From a bacterium (GTDB lineage: Bacteria > Bacillota_I > Bacilli_A > Mycoplasmatales > Mycoplasmoidaceae): a stretch of 44,753 bases of DNA. Of the stretch, positions 1 to 10,378 are shown piece by piece; the first letter of the stretch is position 1, and the number at the start of each line of letters is the position of its first letter. A model generated the notes under the pieces. The model saw only the letters and a list, made by a program, of their open reading frames with translations, was not told the origin of the DNA and searched no databases. The stretch lies in assembly GCA_017633835.1 (NCBI GenBank), contig JAGBOP010000011.1:1-44753 (forward strand), written 5' to 3'. The position numbers and the translations under genes were made by a program.

Positions 1-46
1 ACTCTTAATCACTGGGTCGTGGGTTCGAGTCCCTCACAGAGCACCA
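1..46 (+). tRNA. tRNA-Lys (CUU anticodon), 3' part only
   Basis: The window opens inside the anticodon arm. The loop CTCTTAA gives anticodon CUU. It is followed by a variable loop, a T arm with the loop TTCGAGT, the 3' acceptor strand and an encoded CCA ending at 46. The T stem has one apparent U-U mismatch at its second pair. The 5' half lies outside the window, so the acceptor pairing cannot be checked. Confidence 0.85.
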
Positions 47-51
47 TATTT

Positions 52-136
52 GCACTCGTGGCGAAATTGGCAGACGCGCTAGACTTAGGATCTAGTCCCG
101 AAAGGGGTGGGGGTTCAAGTCCCTTCGAGTGCACCA
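52..136 (+). tRNA. tRNA-Leu (UAG anticodon)
   Basis: This is a complete class II tRNA. The acceptor strand GCACTCG at 52-58 pairs with CGAGTGC before an encoded ACCA. The anticodon stem CTAGA/TCTAG encloses the loop CTTAGGA, so the anticodon is UAG, reading CUN leucine codons. A long variable arm (TCCCGAAAGGGG) is typical of tRNA-Leu. It sits five bases after tRNA-Lys and is probably cotranscribed with it. Confidence 0.95.
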
Positions 137-140
137 TAGA

Positions 141-165
141 ACATCTAGGTAACTAGATGTTTTTT
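141..165 (+). terminator. Intrinsic terminator of the tRNA unit
   Basis: A perfect 8-bp stem, ACATCTAG and CTAGATGT, closes a GTAA tetraloop and is followed by a run of T. It begins four bases after the CCA of tRNA-Leu. Confidence 0.9.
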
Positions 166-212
166 ATTTCTCATTTTAACAATTTAAAATAAATATCAAA
201 TAGTACTATCTT

Positions 213-1319
213 ATGCAATTAAATAATTTGAATGTCTTCATTAAAAATAAATTCTATTTATGCAATCTAGAATTTGATACCAAAATTAGTAAATTGGAAA
301 TCATTGGTAAGGAAAACAAGCAGTTTAACTATGTCATTCCCCGCTATTTTGATCCCCACACGCATGGGGGATATGGCATTGATTTTAATCAAATTGATGC
401 ATACTCATCCAACCAAATTGAAGAGTTTATTAAAAAAGAAAAACAAGAAGGATTACAAAATATTTTTATTACGACAGTAACTGATTCATTACAACGTTTA
501 ACTGAAATTGGACTAGTTATTAATGAATTATGTAAAAAGTATCCTTTTTTTGCTGGTTGACATCTAGAAGGACCGTTTATTAGTAAAGATAAATGTGGAG
601 CTCATAACCAAGCGTTAATTATTCCGCTTAATGAAGAATTTTTAAAATGAATGAAGAATAATATTACGTGCAAAGTAATGTTTACTTTTGCTCCTGAAGT
701 TGCTAATAATACCGAAATTGCGTGCAAATATTTAACTAACTTTTATTGATCAATTGGTCACACATGCATTAATGCAAAAGATTTAGCAAGATTACACCAA
801 TTAGGTTTTAATCGAATTACGCATTTATGCAACGCAATGAATGAATTTAGTCATAAATATGAGCAAGCTCAAATTCTTAATTACGTCTTAGTTAATAATT
901 TATATTGCGAAGTTATTTATGACTTCATTCATGTTAATGAATTAACCTTAAAAATAATTAATCATAATATCAACGATAAATATTTAACAATTGTATCAGA
1001 TAGTTTACCCCCTAAAGGGTTAAGTGATGGTAATTACCTACTAGGTTCATTACCAATTATTAAAAAGAAAGAAGTATGCTATCTTGCTAACAGTAATACG
1101 TTAGCAGGTAGTTGCAATTTATATTGCAATTTAGTTAGCAAGTATTTTAGTTTAACTAATAATTTAAAATCATTAGTATACCTCTCTAGTATTAATCAAA
1201 CCAAATATTTTAAAATTAAAGGGTATACATTAGACATTGATGCTGATGCAAATTTTTTGATAATTAATCAAGAAGGAAAAATTGTAAGGATATATGAAAA
1301 TGGAACACAAATTAATTAA
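213..1319 (+). CDS. nagA: N-acetylglucosamine-6-phosphate deacetylase
   Basis: NagA removes the acetyl group from GlcNAc-6-phosphate, feeding amino sugar into glycolysis. The 368-residue protein shows the amidohydrolase series in order: D-P-H-T-H-G-G near residue 50, H-L-E-G-P-F (metal-binding Glu) near 118, S-I-G-H-T near 177, T-H-L-C-N-A-M near 203 (family H-x-F/Y-N-A-M) and the catalytic Asp of V-S-D near 260. Several in-frame TGA codons are tryptophan. No Shine-Dalgarno is visible before the start. gapN follows with a 20-base overlap. No nagB lies beside it, so the next enzyme of the pathway must be elsewhere or absent. Confidence 0.93.
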
Positions 1320-2769
1320 TGCAAAAAGTTATTTAAGCGGCCAATTTATTGCTGCTAATGGCAATATAAAAACTTGTTATTCACCTGAAGATAACTTACC
1401 AATTTGTAATTACAGCGAAGTAGATAGTAAAGCAATTAATGATGCTATTGAACAATCACATGTTGCTCAATTAAATTGAAAGCAATTAAGTGCTACTGAC
1501 CGGATTAATTACATTAAAGAATTTAATAAATTATTAGAAACTAATCAAGATTTAATTGCGATTAACATGGTTGATTGTATTGCTAAAACATTTAATGATA
1601 GTAAGACTGAAGTAAAAAGAACCGTCGAAATGATTAATGAATTAATCAAGCAATATGAAACTAAATTTTGTTCACCGCAAGAAATTAAAATTACCAACAA
1701 GGACAACGAATTAATTAAAGAAGGAATTTGAACTTATGAACCATTAGGAATAATAATGGCAATTGGTCCATTCAATTACCCAGTCAACTTGTTATTGTCT
1801 AAAGTAATTCCAGCTTTATTAACTGGTAATACAGTAATTTATAAATCTGCTCACCAAACAATCCAAATTGGCTATTTATTAGCTACTTTGTTTGATCAAG
1901 CTCAATTTCCAAAAGGAGTGATTAATTTCTTAATTGCCAATAACGAAGATATTGATAATAGTGTCTTTAATAATAAATATATTCGGTTAGTTAACTTCAC
2001 TGGTGGCACGAAAAACGGAAAGGAAATTGCTAATAAATTGCCATTTGGCATTTACAAAGTTTTTGAATTAGGAGGATTAGACCCAGCGTTAATTACTTCG
2101 TATAATGATAATCCAGCTAAAGTCGCAAAGGAAATTATTAAGGGTAGTTTTAGTTATAATGGCCAACGTTGCACTGCCATTAAACGCATTGTCTTATTAA
2201 AATCGAATCAAGCATTTAATGAAGCATTCATTAGTGAACTAGTAAAAATGGCTCAAAAACTAACTGTTGGTAAAGCAATTGATAATCCCGATCTTACTTG
2301 CTTAATTAGTAATGTAGCAGTAAAAAAAGTAAAAGCGTTGTATGACGATGCAGTTGCAAAGGGTGCAAGTGCATTATTGCCATTTGTAAATGAAGGCAAT
2401 TTAGTGCATCCAATTATTCTTGATCACGTTACAAATTCAATGGATATTTATCGAACTGAAGCATTTGGACCAATTGTACCAATTATGTATGCAAACGATA
2501 TAAATGAAATGATTCAAATTGCTAATGATACTACTTATGGACTTCAAGCATCCGTATTTACCAATAATCAAACTGAATGAGAATATATCAGTAAACAAAT
2601 TGATTCAGGTAGCGTAAATTGAAATCGTTCTAGTTCCAGAGGTCCTGATATTTTCCCATTCTTAGGAGTAAAAGATTCAGGTCATAACGTTCAAGGAATT
2701 TACCATTCACTTTTAACTACTGTTCGTTTAAAAGGTTACATTGAAAACTTTGATTCAAAAACAAAATAA
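1300..2769 (+). CDS. gapN: NADP-dependent non-phosphorylating glyceraldehyde-3-phosphate dehydrogenase
   Basis: GapN oxidises glyceraldehyde-3-phosphate directly to 3-phosphoglycerate, producing NADPH and bypassing one ATP-yielding step. The 489-residue aldehyde dehydrogenase has F-T-G-G-T, the general-base motif E-L-G-G, and the catalytic cysteine in G-Q-R-C-T-A-I-K-R, which is the GapN form of the motif. The C-terminal part reads W-N-R-S-S-S-R-G-P-D-I-F-P-F-L-G, also characteristic of GapN. An ATG at 1294 lies only 3 bases from the AAGGA at 1286-1290. The ATG at 1300 is 9 bases away and is preferred. In a cell lacking the oxidative pentose phosphate pathway this would be a likely NADPH source (inference). 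Confidence 0.93.
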
Positions 2770-2788
2770 TTAATCAATAATGACAAAG

Positions 2789-2823
2789 AAAAAAGTAAGG
2801 ATTTTGCTTCCTTACTTTTTTTA
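2789..2823. terminator. Bidirectional terminator between gapN and the membrane gene
   Basis: The inverted repeat AAAAAGTAAGG / CCTTACTTTTT, with a short ATTTTGCTT loop, has T-runs on both strands. It lies between two convergent genes and can serve both. Confidence 0.85.
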
Positions 2824-2831
2824 ATTATTAA

Positions 2832-4364
2832 TTAATTTTTGAGTTGTTTTACTTGGTTCTTGTGATGTTCAAACGCTACTAACATTAATAAGAAGTTAAG
2901 ATTTATTTGCACTCGGAATTTATTCATAATAAATCCGAATGGTCCAAAAATACCAGTGTTGGTTCCACACATCACGTTAAAAGCACATGATGCTTGAATA
3001 TTTTGAGCAACGGTTGAAATGTTACTAATTCCAAAGCTACCAGCAAAACAACAAAAACTTCCATAGAACATGGCAATTCAATAACCTGCACTATTAACCG
3101 CACTAGTTACTGAATAACCATTAGTTGGCATGAATGACAGATAACCAATTAATATTAAAGGAAAGATTACTGTTTCTGCAATGTAAGTTAATTGGGCATA
3201 TTCTCTACGGATCATGTTATTAGTTTGTTGTTCTTGATAGCAATGAGTTAACAAGAAAGTTCGCGTAAATTTGATTTCTTTATCATAATTACTGCGTTTA
3301 AATGCCCCGTGCAGATATTGGATTAAAACTTTGAAATATTGCTTTGGTGATAAATGGTAAAAGCTAACGCTAAATACATACGAGAATATGTAAAAGATTA
3401 ATCAACAAATTAACATTAATAAAAAGACAAAACTTAAATGTAATCAGGTGCCAATTTGTGATTGCAACAGTGATTCACTAAAGAAGGAAAAACTTGCTAC
3501 GGCTAAACAAGCATAAACTTTGTTTAGCATGGCATTATTAATTGTTTGAATCTTCTTTGTTATCTTTAAAAATTGTTGGTGGTTTTTTACAACCTTACTG
3601 CAAATAAAACCGATGATAATTGCTAAACTAAATAAACACAAAATAATTGGAACTTGGATTGGTAATGCATTGTTTTGCATAAACAAATTAGCACTGTAAG
3701 CGTTATTTATATTAGCTACTACGTCGAAATTACCAGTAAAGAAATAACCAATTAAGAAATTAGAAACAAAGAAAGGTCAGTATCCTTGGCCATTAAATCC
3801 TTGGATTCCCACTGGGCTTCCACATGCCACAAACGAAACAGCTGGATTATTATTCATATCGTATTTATAAATCGGAAAAACCCGATATAAATTAATTAAT
3901 AATAAAACACAAATGCTAATGCCGATGAAGATTAAAAAATATCTTAGCAATTTATAGTAGTCATGCAAATAAAACATTAAGAAAACGTTTTTTACCAAAT
4001 TAAAAAACATTGCAATCAATAAGAAAATAACCAAGAAAATCATGTAGAAATTGCCAATTACAATGGCAAATTGCATAATTTGAGCATACCACAGCATTCC
4101 CCCTGCCGTAGTGTTAGTCATGCCATCACCGCTTCACCCTCAGGGCAAATAATGGACTTTGGCTTCAAATGGTAAAACGATAATTAAACTAAAAAAGATA
4201 GCAACAAATGGCAAATAAGTAATTCAATGTTTTCTAATTTTTTTTAAAACGATTTGCAAAATAATTAATACAAAAACAAAACTCAGGAAAATACCTACAA
4301 AAATGTAGACATTTCCTGAGCTCATTCCAAAGATATTCTGCAATATACTTGAATTCGAGTTCAT
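2832..4364 (-). CDS. Polytopic membrane protein of unknown function
   Basis: I do not recognise this 510-residue protein. It starts at an ATG in M-N-S-N-S-S and ends with a basic tail (V-K-Q-L-K-N). It contains about ten strongly hydrophobic stretches, separated by basic loops such as K-K-I-R-K-H-W and K-V-V-K-N-H-Q-Q. A glycine/serine-rich segment near residue 440 (F-A-G-S-F-G-I-S-N-I-S) could line a pore or re-entrant hairpin. In-frame TGA codons are read as tryptophan. It begins 23 bases after nrdA on the same strand and may be cotranscribed with it, but nothing ties it functionally to nucleotide reduction. A transporter is the most likely class (inference). Confidence 0.75.
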
Positions 4365-4375
4365 ATCTTTAGATA

Positions 4376-4381
4376 ATTATA
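4376..4381 (-). promoter_or_regulatory. Possible -10 box upstream of the membrane protein gene
   Basis: The minus strand reads TATAAT in the 23-base gap between nrdA and the membrane gene. Transcription would start only a few bases before its ATG. No -35 at standard spacing is seen, so the gene could equally be read from the nrd promoter. Confidence 0.3.
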
Positions 4382-4387
4382 AAACAA

Positions 4388-6724
4388 TTAAGTGCAACTT
4401 TCGCACACTTCAGTAACTTGTTTTTCCGTCTTACAATAATAGAATGTTTTTAAACCTAAAGCAAAACCGTAGAAGTGCAACATCATAAAATCAGTCGCAC
4501 TTACAATCTTGGAAAAGTAAATATTAACTGATTGACTTTGGTCAACATAGCATTGTCGAACTGCAGCTAATCTTAATAAAGCAAATTGATCACAATCAAT
4601 TGCCCGCTTATAGTATTTCCGGTTAGTTCGTAAATCAGGAACTAACGTAGGAATGTTAATAATTCCGTCTTCCTTGTAGAAAGTTTGTTGAATTGGTTCC
4701 GTACTTTCAGTGGCATTAATTGACTTACCAGTGGTAGCAGTTGGAGCAATTGCCATTAATGTTGCGTTGCGAATACCGTACTTTTTAACGTCTTCACGTA
4801 ATGCATCCCAAAGCTTCATGTTAGGACCTTTCTTTGGCAATTGCAAAGCAAGTTTATTAGCCATATCAATTGGTAAGATTCCTTGGGCTCATTTAGTTTC
4901 ATTGAACTTAGAAAATTTACCTCTGATTTTAGCTAGTTCAACGGACGCTTTAATTAAGTTATAACTTAAATCTTCAAATACTTCTTGGGTAGCATCTAAG
5001 GCTTGTGGTTCATCAATCACAATCTTGCGTTGAGCTAAATAGTTAGCGTAATTAGATGCACCAATTCCTAAGAATCGGTATTGACTGTTTGAATTCTTAG
5101 CTTCTAAAACTGGATAACGAGCAATATCAACCGTGTTGTCCATTCCTCTTACTACGATGTAAGCAAGATCTTGTCGTTCTTGGGGTTTTAATTTTAACCA
5201 TTCGACTAAATTAATGGAGGCAAGATTACATAGTGCAATTTCTCCCGCATTAGTTTTCTTGATAATTGCATGACTAACTTGGTCAAGTTCTTCACTAATG
5301 CCAGTACTAAAACTTGATGGTAACGTAATTTCCGTACACAAGTTGGAAGAATTGATGTAGCGATTTAACAAGCTGGAGTTATTAACGTTTTCGATGTGAA
5401 ATAAATAAATGTTACCAGTTTCAGCTCGTTCCTTTAAGATTAAAGCCATTAATTCCCGGGCTTTAATAATCGTCTTTGGAATTTCCGGATTATCTTCGTA
5501 TTCTTTATATTTGCGGTTAAATTCTTCCCCAAAACAAGTTAGTAATGGTTGAACATCTTTAGGATTAAATAACGAAATTGATTCATCCTTTAAGACCCGA
5601 TCAATGAATAAATCATTAATTTTAACAGCATATTTTAAGAACCGTGCCCGGTTTTCTTCAGTTCCGTTATTGTTCTTTAAGACCACCATTTCCCGCACGT
5701 TTCAGTGTCACCAGTTAAAGTAGACACAGCACGCACCGGGTCGTTCCGATCCTTGGTTAAATCCTTTCATGATGGATTCAACAATTTTAATGAATGGAAC
5801 TGGACCACTTGAGAATCCGTTGTTACCATTAATGTAAGAACCACTTGATCTTAAATAGGAAACATCAAGAGCCGTACCACCTTTAAATTTAGAGTAAATA
5901 GCAAGGTTCTTACAAGTATCCATGATACTTGCGGAATCATCATTCATCACCGACAATACACAAGAAGATAATTGTTGACTAATCGTACCAGTATTAAGCA
6001 TGATTGGTGTAGCAACTGTTACTTGGTGCAATGACAACGCATCATACATCCGCTTAACTAATTGCAACCGTTCGTCCCGCTTTTCGTTGATGAACAACAT
6101 CATTGCTACTCGCATGTAAGCATTTTGGGGTAATTCAAATTTCTTATTGTTATTATCACGAAAACAATACTTAGAGTAAAAGAAATATAACGCTTTATAA
6201 GTAAACAAATAGTCCCGTTCTTGCTTAATATAGTTACCTAATTCTTCAATTTCTTGAGCACTATATTGATTAAAAAGGTTGGGATCATATCTTCCACAAG
6301 CAATTCCCTTTTTAATCACCATCGCAAGATCTGGATAATTTAATTTTCCATCATGAATCTTCTTAATCCAAGTTTCCTTATACATTTTTAGTAAAAGGAA
6401 TTTAGCAGCGATGTATTCAAAGTCGCTGTACATTGGATTAATTTGGTTCGCAGAAGTTCTAATTAGCAAATCAAAAACATCTTTCGTGTGGATGTTATTG
6501 TAAAGCTTTGGGGTAAAGCTAGCCAAAATTTTATGCGTAAAGTTTTCATCATTATTGGTAGCTCAATTACAAATGTTTTTAATTTTGTCTAATGAGAAGC
6601 GTTCCTTGTTATTTTGCCGTTTAATGACAAAATAAGAATTAATGGAATCTGCATCTGGTGAAGTGATTACTGGGGCAACAGGTTTTTCACTATTTAGTAA
6701 GGCTTCTTCTAGACTTACAGCCAT
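4388..6724 (-). CDS. nrdA: Class I ribonucleoside-diphosphate reductase, alpha subunit (NrdA-like)
   Basis: This is the catalytic subunit making deoxyribonucleotides from NDPs. The 778-residue protein has an N-terminal ATP-cone (V-I-K-R-Q-N-N-K-E-R-F near residue 33), the domain that gives allosteric activity control in NrdA and is absent from most NrdE. Active-site elements follow: the redox Cys of L-S-S-C-V-L (about 255), A-L-C-N-L-A-S-I-N-L (about 498), the radical-transfer Tyr pair in F-Y-Y (about 760), and the C-terminal dithiol C-E-S-C-T that receives electrons from thioredoxin. The start ATG (M-A-V-S-L-E) is two bases after the nrdB stop. Mollicute annotations often call this gene nrdE, but length and cone favour the NrdA type. 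Confidence 0.92.
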
Positions 6725-6726
6725 AA

Positions 6727-8001
6727 TTAATTTGGTTTATCTTTATCTTTTTTTTCTTTTTCAGCTTTTTCAGCGTTAGCTAATTTTGCTTTCTTTGCTT
6801 GCCGTCCCATTGGACTATCGTCAAGTAAATCTTGTAAAATTGCCTTTAAGTCCTTGTCCCCATAGTCTAGTTCCATGGTACCAATGTTGTAGTTAATAGC
6901 AGTAGCTTCTTGTTGAGCAGTGTTATCTTTGTTAATATCTTTATAGTTTTCAAATCAAATTACAAGATCTGGCTTATTAATTTCATCTTTATATAGAGGT
7001 GGTAAACCAATCTTTTGTAACCGGTTATTAGCATAATACTTCATGAAACTATTTAAGGTCTTTTCAGTTAAACCAGGAATCTTACCAAGTTTTAATAGGT
7101 ATTTACCTCATTCAACTTCATCTTCAACAATTCCTTTAACGATTTCAGTAACGTGTTCGTGATATCATGGAGAGTTAAATAAGTGGGAAAATCCTTCGTT
7201 TGGCATTCTTTGGAGAATGTTAATAACACCCCCAACTAACGATACGTGCATGTCTTCATCGAAGTTAATTAACTTAATAATCTTTGCAACTCCCGGAATG
7301 CTATCATTCGTACTTTCATTTGTGATGTAGGTAACAAGGAATGAAACATAGAACTTTAATCCTTCCAAGAAGAAAATGTGTACTAATAAGATGACAATAT
7401 GTTTCTTTAGTTCTTCTAGTGGTAATACTAAGCGACCATCAAGTCAACCTTTAACGAAGTCATAAGCCGCAATTTCCTTATCAGTCCGCTTCTTAATTTG
7501 CGGAATTTGATAAATACGGTCAAAAACGTTTGATGCATCGGATGAGAACATTTCCCGAATAATGTGAGAGTAAGATAAGGAGTGAATTAATTCAAAGAAT
7601 GCTTGCGTTTTAAAAGCTGCTTCTCATTCAGAGGAAGTAACTAATTGTGCCATAACGGAGTCAAGTCCTCTGTTTTGGGCAGAATCCATTAAGGTTTGGA
7701 ATAGTAAGTTGTTAATTACAACTTCTTGAACCCCTTTATCAAGGGTTTTAAATTTTTCCCGGTCACTAATAAGGGAAATTTCTTCGGGGGTTCAGAATGC
7801 TTGCCGCATTGCCCGTTCAATTTGCTTTGCAAAAGGATATTTATAGTTATCATAACGTTGGAATCCGTTATATTTACCTAATAACATCTTTTGATCTTTA
7901 ATTGGAATATTGTAGGTCAAATCAACAAGCATGTTTTCTGGGTGGAAAATTTCTTGTTCATTGATTTCTTCTTGTAATTTCTTTTCGTCGGTGTTAGCCA
8001 T
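6727..8001 (-). CDS. nrdB: Class I ribonucleoside-diphosphate reductase, beta subunit (NrdB-like)
   Basis: This subunit carries the metal-radical cofactor for NrdA. The 424-residue protein keeps the full set of diiron ligands and the radical tyrosine: a helix with E-L-I-H-S-L-S-Y (Glu and His ligands, Tyr about 144), L-E-G-L-K-F-Y (Glu about 213) and D-E-D-M-H (Glu and His about 246). It is therefore not the metal-free VPK/QSK type known from some Mollicutes. It is longer than the usual 340-375 residues because of a lysine-rich tail (A-E-K-A-E-K-E-K-K-D-K-D-K-P-N). A good AGGAG lies 6 bases before the ATG. No nrdI lies between the two genes. Confidence 0.92.
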
Positions 8002-8157
8002 TTCAGTCTCCTAAATTTATTTGGTGAAAATAATTTTAGAAGATAAATTCTAAAATTTAAGAAATTTTTTTTGCTTTTTTCTTAATTTGAATTTTTAAAA
8101 CAATTAAGTTTGCTTTTTTAGGTAAAAATACCCACTTGAGAGAAAATTTTTAAAAAA

Positions 8158-8186
8158 TTGCTAAAAATTTTAGTAAGTTTTATAAA
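8158..8186 (+). promoter_or_regulatory. Candidate trpS promoter
   Basis: TTGCTA (8158-8163) and TATAAA (8181-8186) are separated by 17 bases, upstream of trpS in the divergent nrdB-trpS spacer (8002-8224). The rest of this spacer is T- and A-rich and holds no gene that I can see. Confidence 0.5.
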
Positions 8187-8224
8187 AAAATGTTATGTAA
8201 TATAAAATTTTTATTAATTTAACT

Positions 8225-9226
8225 ATGAAAAGAAAAGTTTTATCAGGAATTCAACCAACTAGCCAAATTACCATAGGTAATTTTCTAGGAGCAATTAAAC
8301 TCTTTAAATCATTCCAAGATACCGATGATTTATACATTTTTGTTGCGGATTTGCATGCATTATGCTCCACTAATTACGATCCCGAAAAAATGCAAGCCAA
8401 CATTCTTAACGTTTTAAAAGCATATTATGCTGCTGGCTTAGATTTTGACAAAACCAAAATTTTTGTGCAATCAAAAGTAGTGGCACACTGTCAAATGTTT
8501 AGTGCATTAATTAACTTTACTACCATTGGGGAACTAAGCAGAATGACCCAATTTAAGGATAAAAGTAGCAAATTTAAGATGAAAAATGGAACTGAAACCA
8601 TTCCAACGGGGTTATTAACTTACCCAGTTTTAATGGCAGGAGACATTTTACTTTATGATGCAAATATTGTCCCTGTCGGCATTGATCAAAAGCAACATGT
8701 CGAATTAACAAGGGATATTGCTATTCGCATTAATAATAAGTTTAACACCCAATTATTCACCATTCCAGAACCATATTTTAGTAAAACAGCTACCAAGATT
8801 TATGACTTATTAAATCCAAAAATTAAGATGTCTAAATCGAATGCTAATACCAACGGAACGATTTTTATTACTGATTCCTTACCAGAAATAGAACGCAAAA
8901 TTAAAAGTGCAGTCACTGATAATTATAATCAAGTAAATTATGATTACGAAAAGCAACCAGGAGTTACTAATTTAATTAATATTGCTGCCAGCATTCTTGA
9001 TTGTGATCCCAAAGATATTGTTGCAAGCCAACAAGGCAAAAATTATAAAGAATTTAAACAATATATCGCAACAGTTGTGTGTGATTTCATTAAAAATTTA
9101 CAAGATAAAATTAACAACGTTAATGAACAAGAATTATTAGCAAAAGTGGAACGCAATAACCAAATTTGTGAAGAAATCGCAAACAAAAAAGTAATGGCAT
9201 TGTACAAGCTAATTGGTTTACGTTAA
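8225..9226 (+). CDS. trpS: Tryptophanyl-tRNA synthetase
   Basis: This class I synthetase charges tRNA-Trp. The 333-residue length is normal. The HIGH-like motif is in P-T-S-Q-I-T-I-G-N-F-L-G near residue 10, A-G-D-I-L-L-Y-D near 137, and the KMSKS loop is exact (K-M-S-K-S-N, about 202). In code 4 it must serve both UGG and UGA codons through one or two tRNA-Trp species. It stands alone with its own promoter, and no Shine-Dalgarno is visible. Confidence 0.96.
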   Translation: MKRKVLSGIQPTSQITIGNFLGAIKLFKSFQDTDDLYIFVADLHALCSTNYDPEKMQANILNVLKAYYAAGLDFDKTKIFVQSKVVAHCQMFSALINFTTIGELSRMTQFKDKSSKFKMKNGTETIPTGLLTYPVLMAGDILLYDANIVPVGIDQKQHVELTRDIAIRINNKFNTQLFTIPEPYFSKTATKIYDLLNPKIKMSKSNANTNGTIFITDSLPEIERKIKSAVTDNYNQVNYDYEKQPGVTNLINIAASILDCDPKDIVASQQGKNYKEFKQYIATVVCDFIKNLQDKINNVNEQELLAKVERNNQICEEIANKKVMALYKLIGLR

Positions 9227-9243
9227 GTAATTAATTATCAAAT

Positions 9244-9279
9244 AAAAAGATATTGTCAGATTTGGCAATATCTTTTTTT
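9244..9279. terminator. Bidirectional terminator between trpS and recA
   Basis: The stem AAAAGATATTG / CAATATCTTTT encloses a 10-base loop, with T-runs on both strands, and lies between the convergent ends of trpS and recA. Confidence 0.85.
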
Positions 9280-9292
9280 ATTGTTCTAATTA

Positions 9293-10324
9293 TTAATTAT
9301 TTTGACTTGGTAGATCAAATAATTTTTTATCCATTACTTCTTGCTTAATAGCATCAAATAATTTATGGTCTTTCAAGATGGTTAATCTGGTGGTTTGCTT
9401 GCCTTGGGCAATATTTTTATTTTGGTAACTATATCACGTGCCATTTTTGGCAATAATGCCATTTTCAAAGGCAACATCAATTACTTCGTTATCATAATCA
9501 AATCCTAAACCAAAATAAAGATCAATTAAAGCCGTTGTTAGTGGTCGAGCTAATTTATTTTTAACCACGTTAACCTTAATTCTAATTCCAATTGGTTCTT
9601 CTGCATTCTTGATTAATTCAGTTTTTCTGGTTTCTAACCGTAAGGATGAAAAGAATTTCAATGCTCTTCCACCCGAAGTAGTAGTAGCATTACCCGACAT
9701 GTAACCAATGCCAATCTTATCCCGAATTTGGTTAATAAAAATAATGCTAATGTTATTGTTTAACAAATTTTGAATAATTCGCAAGCCTTTGGACATGATT
9801 CGTGCTTGCAAACCAATTGTTTGGTCACCAAATTCACCATCCAATTCTTGTTGCGGAGTTAATGCTGCAACAGAATCTACCACAATTAAATTAACTAAGT
9901 TAGTTTTAATTAATGCTTCAATGATGCTAAAAGTTTGTTCTTCCGAATTAGGTTGACACAATACCATCTTGTTTAAATCAACTCCTAGTTGCACCGCATA
10001 AGTGGAATTTAAAGCGTGTTCAGCATCAATGTAAACTGCTTTTTCACCATTTTTTTGGCACTGTGCAACTGCTTTTAAAGCAATGGTAGTTTTCCCGCTT
10101 GATTCTGCTCCAAAAATTTCAATGATTCTTCCTTTGGGAAACCCACCCACACCTAAAGCTTTATCAAGATAATAACTGCCTGATTTAATTAGTTGTTCTG
10201 GTTTTAATATGCATGTTTGGTTATTTAAAAATTGCAATGTACCTTCACCAAATTTATGATCTAATTGGTTAATTACATCATTAAATTCATCTTTCATTGC
10301 ACTTTCAGTTTTTTGCTTTGTCAT
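9293..10324 (-). CDS. recA: Recombinase RecA
   Basis: RecA forms the ATP-dependent filament for homologous recombination and DNA repair. The 343-residue protein has Walker A G-A-E-S-S-G-K-T-T near residue 70, Walker B L-I-V-V-D-S-V-A-A-L, and the ssDNA-binding L2 region with G-N-A-T-T-T-S-G-G-R-A-L-K-F. The C-terminal 47 residues follow an in-frame TGA read as tryptophan (G-T-W-Y-S-Y). The short tail has some acidic residues but not the long acidic tail of E. coli RecA. No LexA-type operator or Shine-Dalgarno was seen. Confidence 0.96.
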
Positions 10325-10378
10325 AATTTCAATTTATTTCATTTATTTAAATCGCAAAGAAACATGAATTATCCCTAA

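Noticed and set aside
1..46. Possible degenerate tRNA because of a T-stem mismatch
   Set aside because: The anticodon loop, T loop and CCA are normal, and the 5' half is outside the window, so a defect cannot be claimed.
213..1319. nagA, gapN, nrdA, nrdB, tatD and others look broken into several pieces in the standard code
   Set aside because: All breaks are TGA codons at positions where homologues accept Trp or aromatic residues; under code 4 the genes are intact, so these are not pseudogenes or frameshifts.
8002..8224. Small RNA or riboswitch in the nrdB-trpS spacer
   Set aside because: Only poly-T/A tracts, a short imperfect palindrome (GGGTATTTTTACC) and promoter-like elements are seen; no T-box or other recognisable fold.
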